From Chamaecrista fasciculata (taxonomy: Eukaryota > Streptophyta > Magnoliopsida > Fabales > Fabaceae), in the NCBI GenBank assembly GCA_003254925.1, contig QANZ01055900.1, positions 44,156-108,155 on the forward strand: a stretch of 64,000 nt of DNA. The letters are read 5' to 3'. How positions within the stretch are numbered: the stretch's first letter is position 1; each line of letters begins with the position of its first letter. A model generated the notes under the pieces. That model saw only the letters and a list, made by a program, of their open reading frames with translations. It had not been told where the DNA came from and made no database searches. Positions 10,691 through 29,887 of this stretch are shown here, piece by piece. Both the position numbers and the translations under genes were made by a program.

Positions 10691-12290
10691 TTTAATTTCT
10701 CTTAAATACTAAATATCATTAAAAGATAGCTGCTACAAAGTACAAACATTATGTCCCTCAAATTAGAGATACATTTAAAATTGGTTCAAATCAAATCGAA
10801 TCGAATTAAAATAAAATAAAATTAAATTAAATTAAATAATGAGTTATTTAATTTGACTAAAAATGAAATTAAGTTTGACTCACTTAACAATTTAGTATAA
10901 TTAAGAGAACTGAATTGAACTGAGACACGATGCCCAGTACTATTTGGAAAAACTATAAAATTGAAAGTCTAAATAATCAATAAAAATCGATTAGTTTAGT
11001 GGTTGAAATGGTTTGTATTTTTTTTATTTCTTTTAAGTCCCAAACGAAAATTTATATTGTTTTGTAATTTATTTTTTGTACAAAAATATTAAACTAAGTT
11101 ATATATCTCCAAAACTTGGACATGGATTGCACTTTCCTCAATTGACTCCCCATTGAGTCATTTCTTATACAAACTTATCTTAAAGAGTCTTGAAAAGGTT
11201 GGCTATACTTGATCTTCTCCTACGTTCTTTTACACTTATTTTTATGAAATTCTCTAAGACTTAGGCATCAAAGTAATTTTACAAGGTTTTTACCACAAAT
11301 TTTTATCTTGCAAGTTCATCTCTAACACGTTTTCTAGCTCTACAGCCCTCCTTGCAACTAAGATAAGTTCTCGAACCTATTTTAGTTTGTTAGTAAGCAT
11401 TTTAGGATTAAAAAAATTGAATATTAAATTTTAGAGTATTTCAAAATATTAAACATATAACATAACTTAATTTTAAGAACAATAAGAAATTACAACAAAA
11501 AAAATATGAAGAACGATCTTCAGAGAAGAATATAAGTGAGATAATTTTAAAATATATGAAATTATTTTGTACCATAAATTTTTTATTATTATTCATAAAA
11601 TTTAAATAAACAAAATCATAATTAATTCATTAATTACTTATTATATTAAATTTTTGACATATGAATTTTTATAAAAAAATTATAAATTTAATTATTATTG
11701 GTTCGACTACATTCCCTAGTGTTTTTATTTATATTTTTAAATTTTATTTATTATATGTAATTTTTTTTGGAAATATTATATATTAATTATATTTAACAAA
11801 AGAAACTGTCAACTTTTTTGTTTGGCCAAAAAGAAACTATCAATTCTCTTTTAGCCATAATGCAAATTATCATACTTCTTAAGCATAGCTCATGTACGTC
11901 TCACAAGAATCTCTTACCAGAGTTATTGATTCACTCTCGTTCTCATTTTTCATTATTTCTTTTCTTCAAATCTTTAATCTTAATTATATTTGTCATATTT
12001 TTTTTTTTTCAAATCTTTAAATTGGCTTAATTTTTACTCAACATTTTTTTTAATTTGATTGTTAATTAAGAGAAATAAGAAATAAACTTTAAAATTGTTT
12101 AAATCAAACTATTATTTATTAATTGAATTCAGTTAAACAAATTATTTTAAACTACTTAGTTAAGAAGTACTTTAAATCGTTGAAATTTTATTTAAAACAT
12201 GTCAAATAAACTGCAATCCTAATTCAAACTATATCCTTTTGGTTCTCTATAATGAAATTTTTCAGTCGCAACAATAGTTACATCTATAGT
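10691..12290. other. Intergenic, strongly AT-rich, no gene seen
   Basis: There are long A/T runs and simple aattaaat-type repetition near 10800-10850. No coding pattern, RNA gene or clear transposon end was found on either strand. Confidence 0.5.
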
Positions 12291-12780
12291 ATTAAAAACC
12301 AGACCGGACCGGGCGGTCCGACCGGTGAACCGGAGCCCAGACCGGTCCGGAGAAAAGAAAATACCAGATTGCAGTTGAATCGGTGAGTCACCGGTTCAAC
12401 CGGCGGTTGAACCGGTTTGACCCGCCAAAGTTTGAAAAATTACATATTGACCTCAAAAAATTACAAATTAGTCTCTGGATACATATTATAGATGGACTAA
12501 AATGAAAACTTTAAAAAAAATTTGGGGTCAATATGTAATTTTTACAAAACTTGTTATGGTTAAAATTGCAAAATAGCTCCAAAGGTGTTAAAGTGTTTAA
12601 TATTTACTTTATATTTAAATTATTGCAATATATTAATGTGTATTTAATGAATATGTATATTTGAAAATGTATTTTTTAAGAAAACCGGCTCAACCGGTTA
12701 AACCAGCGACCCAACGGTTGAACCATTGAACCAGTGACCCGAGCCTTCCACCGATTTGATAACCGGTCCGATTTTTTGCA
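12291..12780. mobile_element. hAT-like non-autonomous DNA element (CGGACC family), copy 2
   Basis: About 490 bp with the same inner terminal motifs as 1186-1683: attaaaaaccagaccgg at the left and, inverted, caaaaaatcggaccgg at the right. Both ends carry the GGTTCAACCGG motif. The flanks share ctatagt (12284-12290 and 12781-12787), a degenerate version of an 8-bp hAT target duplication. The inverted repeats are more diverged than in copy 1, which suggests an older insertion. Confidence 0.65.
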
Positions 12781-13182
12781 CTATAGTTACATCGATCGAC
12801 TTCTATAATTGCAGGTTATTATATTATACATCACCTTTCCTTGATAAATTTAGTTTGCAAATTAAATAATAAAGTAATCTCAAATGACATATATTTATAT
12901 AATTCAGACATTCAAAATAAGATAATATATTTCGTAAGAAAACCAGATTTATTTATATATAAGGAAATAAAACTTTCTAGCTCCATTATTAGTAATGCGC
13001 ACAGGCATAATAAGAGATCGATCGATAAGAGATAAGAATGGACAGAAATAAATGAATGGCGATAGACACATGTATCATGCACCCTCATATTATAATGTGC
13101 ATTGTGCAACATGAGACTTCTCGACATAGAGATTGTGATGGATATATTTTAATAATGTAACAAATATCGCCAGATTTTACGG

Positions 13183-13653
13183 GGTGAATTTTAAATTAGT
13201 CATAAATATTTCATTTGTTTTAAATTAGTTTTACATGTTTTTATAATTTATTAAATTGGTCATAGAAATATTGAATGTGGTCATTGATCTCTCTTATTTC
13301 AAGTTCGAACGCGACAAATTCAGAATTACGAGTTGCTTTTGATCGATGAGTATTTTTTCTATCCAGTTGGGACCGTCAACAACGAGATCAAATTGGATCC
13401 CGAAAGTGATCGAGTCACTCGTTTCATGGCTAAATAAGTAAAGTTAGTCGACCCTCATTTGAAGTCCGAATGGGATAAATTCGAAACTATGTTTAACTCT
13501 TAAAGAATTTTTTCTCTGTCTAGTTGAGACTACAACAAATAAGATCAAATTGTGTTTCAAAAATAAGTTTCGGACTAATTTGAGAAATTATAAAAACATA
13601 TAAGATTAATTTAAAATAAATAAAATATTTATGACTCATTTAAAGTCTACCCC
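13183..13653. repeat. TIR repeat with an internal tandem dimer (family R, copy 1)
   Basis: The left end reads ttaaattagtcataaatatt and the right end returns it inverted. Inside, a unit of about 140 bp occurs twice in tandem. Its landmarks are a TTC-ACG-AATTC box, a TTTTTCT-TCCAGTTGGGAC box and a TCAACAA-GAGATCAAATT box. The same unit, again usually doubled, recurs near 31.7, 47.9, 49.2, 51.6 and 62.6 kb. It is non-coding. Confidence 0.6.
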
Positions 13654-13930
13654 ATATATTTAAGACCAATTTGAGGTTTTAACCCATTAGTAATTAACAA
13701 GTTTGGCGAGCATCATGTGTTTATATTTTTTTATAATACAAAAGCTATTAATGTGCAGGCTTTTAATCAATTAACTAGTAAAATATTATGGATGAGGCTC
13801 GAGTGCTCGACTATACTTGTCTATATGTCACATCGATCGTCGGTCACCTTATATCTCTAGATATCTATCAATCATATGTATTAATGTACAATACCATGAC
13901 CACAAAAAAATTTAAAAAAAATTTAACTAA

Positions 13931-13960
<30 letters not shown>

Positions 13961-13965
<5 letters not shown>

Positions 13966-14004
13966 CAATCAAATATTCAACACTATCTTGGAGAGATTAT
14001 ATGC
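13961..14004 (-). repeat. Inverted copy of the 20.8-kb direct repeat
   Basis: This piece is the reverse complement of the unit found twice at 20773-20938 (landmark ccaagatagtgttgaat). It ends exactly at the lone N at 14005 and is preceded by a (TA)n tract and ttaactaaaaca, which also precedes the 20.8-kb repeat. A join error or an inverted duplication is possible. Confidence 0.5.
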
Positions 14005-14398
14005 NTACTTTTTAGTTTCTTCTCACAATGAAAATGAAATTAATCTAAATAGAAAAAATAAGAAAATAAAATAAAATAAAAATATTGTTTTTTTATATTT
14101 AGAAATAAAATGGTCGCCATTACATTTTGGTGACAACATAATATGTGGCAACAAAATATTAGAGTCACTCCCAATTAAACATTTGGTGACAATATAATAC
14201 GTCACCACTACTGGTGGTAACAAAAGTAGCCACAAAAATGGGACAACTTCTGCCACTAAAAGTTTATTTTCTGCAACAAATTCTAACTCTGACAGTGTAA
14301 CTTTACAGGTGGCAACTTTTGTCACTACTAAAAATTTACGGTAATTGTTACCACTAAAAACTTCCGGTATTCACATGAACAAAAGTGACTCTTGGGTC

Positions 14399-14563
14399 AA
14401 CCAAACTTGATTGGTCAAGTAAGTGTTAGGGGTTTGGATCTCGTCTTGTGTATGTAGCAACTAATTGGCTAGAAGAAAACCCTTAAATGGAGCTTAGATC
14501 TGCCGAGGATTAGTCATTAATTAGTTTATCGGGTTGGAGATACTTTAAGCAACAAAAAAACAC
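14399..14563 (+). mobile_element. tRNA-derived SINE, copy 1
   Basis: A 165-bp insertion flanked by a perfect 12-bp direct repeat, gactcttgggtc, at 14387-14398 and 14564-14575, ending in an A-rich tail (caacaaaaaaac). The body matches the reverse complement of 50195-50379 (tatgtagcaactaattggc, cccttaaatggagcttagatc). Its promoter-box region is degraded compared with that copy, so it is probably no longer transcribed. Confidence 0.8.
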
Positions 14564-14619
14564 GACTCTTGGGTCGCCACTATAGATAATCAAAGACAAC
14601 TTCTTCAGTGATTGAAAAA

Positions 14620-16627
14620 GAGAAAACTAGCAACCCGGTCCCTGAATTTTGGACGCTCTGATTGATAGGTCCTTTAATTTTACAAATTGTACAAGTCGGT
14701 CCCCGAATTTTCAAAACGTCATACTAATAGGTCCCTCTGTCATATTGTCGTTACAAAAAAACTGACGTGTACATAACAGACGCTGATGTGTCCCGTTATG
14801 TCCACATTAGCACCCGTTATCTTTAAAAAAAACTGCCACGTCAATAAAAAAACGACACATTAGCATTTCGTCATTGCACTTATAGGTCTGTGACCCATTT
14901 TTATTCCATTATTCTCAATTCCGCCTCTTTTTTACATCTTCATTCATTTTAGTCCTAAATCCTCAAAATAAAATTGTAAAGTGTCCCAAAACTCTTTCAA
15001 ACATTTCAATTTAATCCTTAAAAATATTAAAAACCTTAAACCTTAAACCCTAAAACCCTAAACCCTAAACCTAAACCCCTAAAACATAATTTTTTTAATC
15101 TTAATCTTCATCTTGCTAATTTAACATAAACCCCTAATTTTATTTTAATTCCTAAACCCCCTAAAATTTTTATTTTAATCCCTAATCCCTAATCTTCATT
15201 TTAATCTTCATCTTCCCAACCTCTAAACACTAACCCTCACTTCACCAAGTTCAATCCAAACCTTCCTCCAAGAACCCTATCTTCTTCAAAGAAATTTGAG
15301 GGTTCATACTTCATCGAACATTGTTCGTCTCCGGTACCATATGGGTCCAGTCCTCATTTGGTACGGAAAATGGGCTCAATGCCTCAATCTCACAAACTTG
15401 TCATCAAGAATTTCCTCCTATCGATTTCCACACCGAACGCCGCCAACGAGTACTCCGATCTCTGGTACTCCCACAGCAACCAACTCACTCGTCTTTTCGT
15501 TCAACAAGTAATCGCCTCTGCCGTCAGATCTGCTCCGTTCCCGGTGGATCATCGGAAGGGAATCTACCTTATTCTCACGGCGCAAGACGTTACGATGCGG
15601 ATTCCATTACTTCAAGAAAGTGGAAGACATGAGTTTCAAGATCTCAATAGCTTCGTTTGTTTTCCTTGACGAGATCAAACCCAAAGACTTCACATCTTGG
15701 TTGTGCGGTGGAGGCAGCTAGGAGATTGATGGTTGGTCGGCGGTGGAGGATGAAGATGATGAATTGATGAAGTTGAGGGTTGGAGATGAAGAAGAGGGTG
15801 AGGAATCGATTTCGTCCCTGAATTTTTTTAGGGTTTAGGGGTGAAGATGAAGAAGATGATTAAAAAAATTAAGGAGTTTAGGGATTAAAATAAAATTAGG
15901 GATTTATGTTAAATTGGGAAGATGAAGATTGAAAAAAAAACTTAAGTTTTAGGGGTTTAGGGTTTAAGGTTTTTAATATTTTTAAGGACTAAATCGGAAT
16001 GTTTGAAAGAGTTTTGGAACATTTTACAATTTTATTTTGAGGATTTAGGACTAAAATGAATGAAGATGATGAAAAAGAGGGGGAATTGAGAATAATGAGA
16101 TAAGAATGGATCAAGGACCTAATTGTTCAACTCAGACTTTTTTTTAAGGTTTAGGGTTTGAGGTTTTAAGGTTTAGGGTTTAGTGTTTCAGGTTTTAAAT
16201 ATTTTTAAGGACTAAATTGGAATGTTTGGAAGAGTTTTGGGACACTTGACAATTTTATTTTGAGGATTTGGGACTAAAATGAATGAAGATGATGAAAAAG
16301 AGGGGGAATTGAGAATAATGAAATAAAAATGGGTCAAGGACCTATAAGTGCAATGACAAAATGCTTATGTGTCGCGTTTTTATTGGCATAACAGCTTTTT
16401 TTTAAGATAACGGGTGCTGACGTGAACATAACGGGACACATCAACACATAACAGGGCACATCAGCGTCCGTTATGTACACGTCAGCTTTTTTGTAACAGC
16501 AATATGACAGAGGGACCTATTAGTATGACGTTTTAAAAATTCGGGGACTGGCTTGTACACTTTGCAAAATTCAAGGACCTATCAATCAGAGCGTCCAAAA
16601 TTCAAGGACCAGGTTGCTAGTTTTCTC
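14620..16627. mobile_element. Long-TIR Mutator-like element with captured EXORDIUM-like sequence (Pack-MULE)
   Basis: A 2008-bp element starts GAGAAAACTAGCAACC and ends in its inverted form, flanked by a perfect 10-bp direct repeat, gattgaaaaa, at 14610-14619 and 16628-16637. The inverted arms run for about 600 bp. The right arm contains a tandem duplication of roughly 190 bp (about 15840-16130 and 16140-16345). The arms include CCCTAAA/TTTAGGG runs near 15035-15090 and 16145-16190 that resemble telomere repeats but lie inside the arms. The centre carries a host-gene fragment (separate entry). The end sequence is related to that of the 4302-8238 element, so both may belong to one superfamily branch. 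No transposase is seen. Confidence 0.75.
15300..15605 (+). pseudogene. Captured EXORDIUM/PHI-1-like gene fragment
   Basis: Reading frames in the centre of the Mutator-like element spell segments of the EXORDIUM/phosphate-induced-1 family. YHMGPVL and IWYGKW occur in one frame; KLVIKNFLLSIS, then YSHSNQLTRLFVQQVIASAV and PFPVDHRKGIYLILTAQDV occur in another. In family members these follow the same order. The linking region between FLLSIS and the YSH segment is shortened, the frame changes after IWYGKW, and the cysteine-rich C-terminal part (family CGFHYF region) is absent. GC content is clearly higher than in the surroundings, as expected for captured exon DNA. It is not a functional gene. The source copy is not in this window. 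Confidence 0.7.
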
Positions 16628-16751
16628 GATTGAAAAATGATAAATATTTAAAATTTGAAAAATTTTAAAAGTTTGAAAAAATTTTATATATTCTGTAACA
16701 TACCAAAACAAATCAGAGGCATTATATTTATATTGGATCCATAAAAAAAAA

Positions 16752-17180
16752 GTTAAGTGCACTTTTGGTTTTATAATTTTTGCTAAGGTTTCAATTTGGT
16801 CCCATAACCTTTTTTTTTTTGCACTTTTGATCCCATATCTTTTACTTAAGTTGCAGATTTGGTCCCGTGTCACAGTTTTAATTTGGTCTCATATCTTTGG
16901 GTCATGTTGCAGAATTGGTCTCATATCTTTGGGTCAGATTGCAAAATTGGTTTTATATCTTTAGGTCAAATGTAGAATTGGTCCCATATCTTTGTAACAG
17001 GTGGGACTGACAGTGAAACTTTTTGCAAAAACATGAGACCAATTCTGCAACCTGACCAAAAGATATGGGACCAAATATGCAACTTTTTGCAAAGATATGG
17101 GACCAAAAGTGCAACAAAAAAAGTTATGGGACCAAATTGAAACTTGAGCAAAAATTATGGGACTAATAGTGCACTTTAAC
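16752..17180. mobile_element. Small TIR element, family C (GTGCACTTTTGG ends), copy 1
   Basis: The left end reads gttaagtgcacttttgg and the right end, inverted, gttaaagtgcactattag. The whole 429 bp can fold back on itself, with repeated tttggtcccatatctttg motifs in both arms. It sits in A-runs of 8-9 bases on each side, compatible with a 9-bp target duplication. It is non-coding. Confidence 0.65.
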
Positions 17181-17813
17181 AAAAAAAACGATCTGATTTG
17201 TAATTAAAGATAAGACTCTTGGAAGATGGAAACTTAATGTTTGTAATTAATGTGATTGCAGAGATTTTTTTTTTTTTGTAAACAAAAAGAAATGAATGTG
17301 ATTGCAGAGATTTGGTTGGTATAGATTTGTACATAATCGGTATGGTCAAGCAAATGTTCATTATTTTTAATTTCTTATCATGTAAGCATTTATTGACCAT
17401 GTTATATACGTAACATATTTGAAAAAAAAAAGAATTAACAAAAACATTTAATAACAGGGGATAAATTATATTTTTTAATAAATAATAAAACACTCGATTT
17501 TAGTTTTTTGATATTTTGAATATTTGTCACTAAATATTCATATTTATGCGCTCTCTAATTTTCACCCAAGTTAGCACAATGTGACTTATCATCATCATCA
17601 TCAAAATTATTTTTTAGCCAATTATATATATATATATGCTCAAAATTTTATTTTGATCTCTGAGTTATATTGTGCGGTGAATTTTTTTTAGTCTCTAAAT
17701 TATTTTTTATTCTATTTTAGTTTGTTCTCACTTATCTAGTAACGCTTTAGCAATAGTCTTATTTATTCAAAAAAAATTATAACTAGTAATGTTTTAGCAA
17801 TGGTCTTATTTGG

Positions 17814-18020
17814 GTTTTTTATTAAAATAATACACTAAAATATAATATGTATCTCAATACCTAACGAATTTTCTTATTTTTCCAAATGGGATACGCAACA
17901 AAATATAATATATTAAAATCGCGTGCAGCAGATGTGTATCCCATTTGGAGAAATAAGAAAATTCGTTGGCTATTGAGATACATATTATATTTTAGTGTAT
18001 TATTTTAATAAAAAAAAACC
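17814..18020. mobile_element. 207-bp near-palindromic MITE with 10-bp target duplication
   Basis: Two arms of about 80-85 bp (17814-17898 and about 17936-18020) are almost perfect inverted repeats; both contain aaaatataatatgtatctc and aaattttcttatttt-type wording. They flank a short loop containing aaaatcgcgtgcagcag. The tcttatttgg duplication lies at 17804-17813 and 18021-18030. A transcript would form a long hairpin. Terminal GTTTTTT/AAAAAACC and the duplication size point to a Mutator-like MITE. Confidence 0.7.
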
Positions 18021-18160
18021 TCTTATTTGGTATAGATAAGTTTTAATATGTTGCATATAGATCCTATTTCAGTCCATTTCATCTTATTTTGCCACATCAT
18101 GATCCTAGTCACTATGCCACGTCATGCTTAACGGCTAAATATGGATGGAATTCACCAAGG

Positions 18161-18260
18161 GACTAACGGTAGAACCTTTTGAGAAGTTATGAGACCAAAA
18201 TTGCAACAAAAAAAGTTATGGGACCAAAATGAAACCTTTGTCATAGTTATGGGACCAAAA
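18161..18260. repeat. Family C element, arm only, cut by the assembly gap
   Basis: Phrases such as aaaagttatgggaccaaa match the right arms of other family C elements. The rest lies in the N run, so the element's size is unknown. Confidence 0.5.
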
Positions 18261-19013
18261 NNNNNNNNNNNNNNNNNNNNNNNNNNNNNNNNNNNNNNNN
18301 NNNNNNNNNNNNNNNNNNNNNNNNNNNNNNNNNNNNNNNNNNNNNNNNNNNNNNNNNNNNNNNNNNNNNNNNNNNNNNNNNNNNNNNNNNNNNNNNNNNN
18401 NNNNNNNNNNNNNNNNNNNNNNNNNNNNNNNNNNNNNNNNNNNNNNNNNNNNNNNNNNNNNNNNNNNNNNNNNNNNNNNNNNNNNNNNNNNNNNNNNNNN
18501 NNNNNNNNNNNNNNNNNNNNNNNNNNNNNNNNNNNNNNNNNNNNNNNNNNNNNNNNNNNNNNNNNNNNNNNNNNNNNNNNNNNNNNNNNNNNNNNNNNNN
18601 NNNNNNNNNNNNNNNNNNNNNNNNNNNNNNNNNNNNNNNNNNNNNNNNNNNNNNNNNNNNNNNNNNNNNNNNNNNNNNNNNNNNNNNNNNNNNNNNNNNN
18701 NNNNNNNNNNNNNNNNNNNNNNNNNNNNNNNNNNNNNNNNNNNNNNNNNNNNNNNNNNNNNNNNNNNNNNNNNNNNNNNNNNNNNNNNNNNNNNNNNNNN
18801 NNNNNNNNNNNNNNNNNNNNNNNNNNNNNNNNNNNNNNNNNNNNNNNNNNNNNNNNNNNNNNNNNNNNNNNNNNNNNNNNNNNNNNNNNNNNNNNNNNNN
18901 NNNNNNNNNNNNNNNNNNNNNNNNNNNNNNNNNNNNNNNNNNNNNNNNNNNNNNNNNNNNNNNNNNNNNNNNNNNNNNNNNNNNNNNNNNNNNNNNNNNN
19001 NNNNNNNNNNNNN
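18261..19013. other. Assembly gap (753 Ns)
   Basis: The run of Ns is flanked on the left by a small TIR repeat. Any gene model that spans it is meaningless. Confidence 0.99.
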
Positions 19014-19184
19014 TTTATCCAATTTTTTACATCCATAACTACTAAAAATAAAAAAAAAAAATCATAAATATGAATACATTAATAAAATATTTCAATATTT
19101 ATAAAAACTTTAATATTTTTTCAGTAAAAAGTGTTAAACTATTATATTTTTTATATATAAAAATATATTTATTATTACTAATGG

Positions 19185-19320
19185 GTATATGGGTAGGGTA
19201 CGAGTAGGATACTACCATACCCGAACTCGTACCCATTAAGGATGGGTACGGGTTTAGACCCATACTCATAGGGTAAATTTCAGGGTCCCCATTGGGTATG
19301 AGTATTTTGATCATCCCTAT
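19185..19320. repeat. GGGTACCC-rich TIR fragment (hAT-like MITE end)
   Basis: There are alternating gggtacgggt and acccatac motifs and a right end tgatcatcccta, the inverted form of the TAGGGATGA-type end also seen at 31501-31512 and 35871-35880. The other end is probably lost or in the gap. Confidence 0.45.
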
Positions 19321-19499
19321 TAATGTATAATCTATACAAGAGGCCCTTGCTTCTTAATCGTAATTTTTTTTTTAATTTCTTTGAATAATAAGATATTTTT
19401 TTAATTTAGTTCTAACTTTTATTTGTCAAGTTTTGAATTTTGATATATGTAAATTTATATATTTTTTTGATATAGATAAACTCTTATAATTTTATAATA

Positions 19500-19863
19500 G
19501 ACAAAAGTACTATTGGTACCCTCAAAGTATGCAGTCATTTTCAGTTGTATTTTTAAAGTTTTTTTTGTCAATTGTTCCCCCAAAGTATGGGGTCACTTTC
19601 AGTTATAGTCCTAAAATTGTTAATTAGTTAATTATACCCCAATATTTTATATTTGAGTCAACTGTACCCCAAATACCCCCAATTTAGGGGTACAATTGAC
19701 ACAAAAAAGAAAAGATTAGGGGTATAATTGACTCAAAAAAATTTTGAGAACATAACTTAAACTGATCTCATACTTTAAGAGTATAATTATAAAAAAAAAA
19801 AACAAACTAAGGGTACAACTGAAAATGACCATATACTTTAGAAATACCGCAAGTACTCTTGCA
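19500..19863. mobile_element. Mutator-like MITE, family M (GGCAAAAGT ends), copy 1
   Basis: A 364-bp element with inverted ends (gacaaaagtactattggtacc at the left, inverted at the right) and flanking repeats tttataata/tttataatg (19491-19499, 19864-19872; 8 of 9 match). The arms alternate between gtcattttcagttgta and its inverse. It has no filler, unlike copies 2 and 3. Confidence 0.65.
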
Positions 19864-20267
19864 TTTATAATGAGTTTACACTTCTTTTCTCCAATTTACC
19901 TAAAAAAAATCATTTTTGATAACCTTGTTAATAACACTAGCTTTTATATTTTTGTTTAGATCATCCGATCAAAACATGTGACATCAACAGTTTGATTTTC
20001 TTTTTTCTTTTTTTATCCGAAAGAGAAACAAGATAGGGTTGAAAAAACGTGAGGAATAATATAATTATAGTTAGAAGAATTTGACAGACACTTATTATTA
20101 ATATTTATCTAAAAAGAAAGGAAAGAAAATATACAATATATTAATTAAAATCAACATTTCCATGGACAAATTGCATATGCATTGGCATTGAGGAAAATGA
20201 CTTAATTAATTAATAATTAAGTAATTAAAATCTTTGGTAGCTATCAGCTACAATAGTATCACTGGTT

Positions 20268-20700
20268 AAAAATATCATTTTGATCCTTAAATTATGGGAT
20301 GAGTTTTATTTTGGTCTTAAAATTATTTTTATTTCATTTTAGCCCTCCAACTTTCACATTTGTTTGGCTTTGATCCTTAAAATATGATTTCATCCGGTTT
20401 TTGCTATTATCTATAACTTGAACATTTGAAATAAATCATTTCTTTCTCTTATGTGTCTTAATAAATGAATTGATAAGGAGAAAGAAAAAATTTTCATTCT
20501 TAATTAATCACAAATTGGAAATAAAAATCAACAACAAATTTATCTCAAATTTGTGACAAAGAATGAAAATTTTTCTTTCTTTTTTTTCCAATTCACTTAT
20601 TATAACGCATGTGAGGCACGAGAGTGGGAGAGATATAGATCTTGAGAGAAATTAAATATAAAAAACAATTTGATGTATAAAATTCATTTACTTTTTATAT
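20268..20700. repeat. AT-rich TIR repeat, family W, copy 1
   Basis: It matches 27962-28425 in the same order (ttgatccttaaattatggg, aactttcacatttg, ataaatcat, gagaaagaaaaa) and part of 46895-47495. It is MITE-like and non-coding. Confidence 0.5.
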
Positions 20701-20772
20701 TAAAAAAAGTAATAATCACCGCAAAACCCAATTAATTAACTAAAACAATATATATATATATATTATTAATTA

Positions 20773-20924
20773 ATCAAGTCCTATTCCTAATGCCAATGTA
20801 TATAATCTCTCCAAGATAGTGTTGAATATTTGATTGATATTATATATATATATATATATAATCAAGTCCTATTCCTAATGCCAATGCATATAATCTCTCC
20901 AAGATAGTGTTGAATGTTTGATTG

Positions 20925-20938
<14 letters not shown>
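20773..20938 (+). repeat. Tandem direct repeat upstream of the beta-glucosidase gene
   Basis: Two units, starting at 20773 and 20861, share atcaagtcctattcctaatg, aatctctccaaga and gttgaat wording with few differences and end in (TA)n tracts. A third, inverted unit is at 13961-14004. They lie about 0.7 kb upstream of the gene start, so promoter variation is conceivable. Confidence 0.7.
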
Positions 20939-20965
<27 letters not shown>

Positions 20966-21547
20966 ACTAGCTGTACTATTAGCCCCCCAATCCTATAATG
21001 CATTGGAATAATGAAGATTATTTGAAATTGAAGATAATGTGTGAAAGAGATCAGATCCCAAATAGACCAAAATACAATTTGATCTCTGAAAAATACACAG
21101 ATTAACAATTCAATCTTTGAAAGTCTAATTTATAAATTTCAATTATTAAAAGCCATAGAAGCAATACAATTTAATCCCTAACACCTATTTTATAAAAAGT
21201 AAATTTATAGGATTAAAAGGACAAAAATATATTGTATAAATGAATTGTAATTTATGCCCATTTGTACTTAGTGGGCGCAATTCATTTATACCGGGACTCT
21301 ATATTCACATGTATGAGCACTAATCACTTGCACTGGCACTGTACCATATGCATGTGTTTTGATACTGTTCATTTGTACGAGTATTATTCACATTAAAATT
21401 TATTTTTTTGAGTCAACATCTATAGTTGATAAGTTTTTATCCAAATGAAGGCATCAATTTATACGTTTACTCTTTACTTGATTAAGCTTCAAAATCTTAG
21501 AATATCTTATTAATTAAAACGCCACCAGCTCATCAACTACTACATGT

Positions 21548-21555
21548 TATAAATA
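21548..21555 (+). promoter_or_regulatory. TATA box of the beta-glucosidase gene
   Basis: tataaata lies 67 bases before the chosen ATG at 21622, leaving a short leader of about 35-40 bases if transcription starts at the usual distance. Confidence 0.6.
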
Positions 21556-21621
21556 TATAGAAGGTCTTCTTCAGCTTCTTCAAGGAATGGGAAAATAAAG
21601 CCAGAAATATTGGCAGCAATA

Positions 21622-29741
<8,120 letters not shown>

Positions 29742-29836
29742 ATATTAATTAAGAAGTCACCTAATTATATATATATATATATATTGTACCCTTCAATTTG
29801 GACTTTTAGGGTCTCTTGCATGTTATAAAACTTCTA

Positions 29837-29842
29837 AATAAA
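29837..29842 (+). terminator. Candidate poly(A) signal of the beta-glucosidase gene
   Basis: AATAAA lies about 95 bases past the stop codon. It is a plausible near-upstream element. Confidence 0.4.
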
Positions 29843-29887
29843 ATATGAATCCAAGTCTCGTGATCCAAGGCAATAAACGTGAATTGT

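Noticed and set aside
15035-15090. CCCTAAA-type runs resembling an interstitial telomere
   Set aside because: They are irregular, short, and mirrored in the opposite arm of a Mutator-like element, so they belong to its inverted repeats.
18152-19067. Long open frames of 268-294 codons across the N run
   Set aside because: They consist almost entirely of unknown residues. Only the gap keeps them open.
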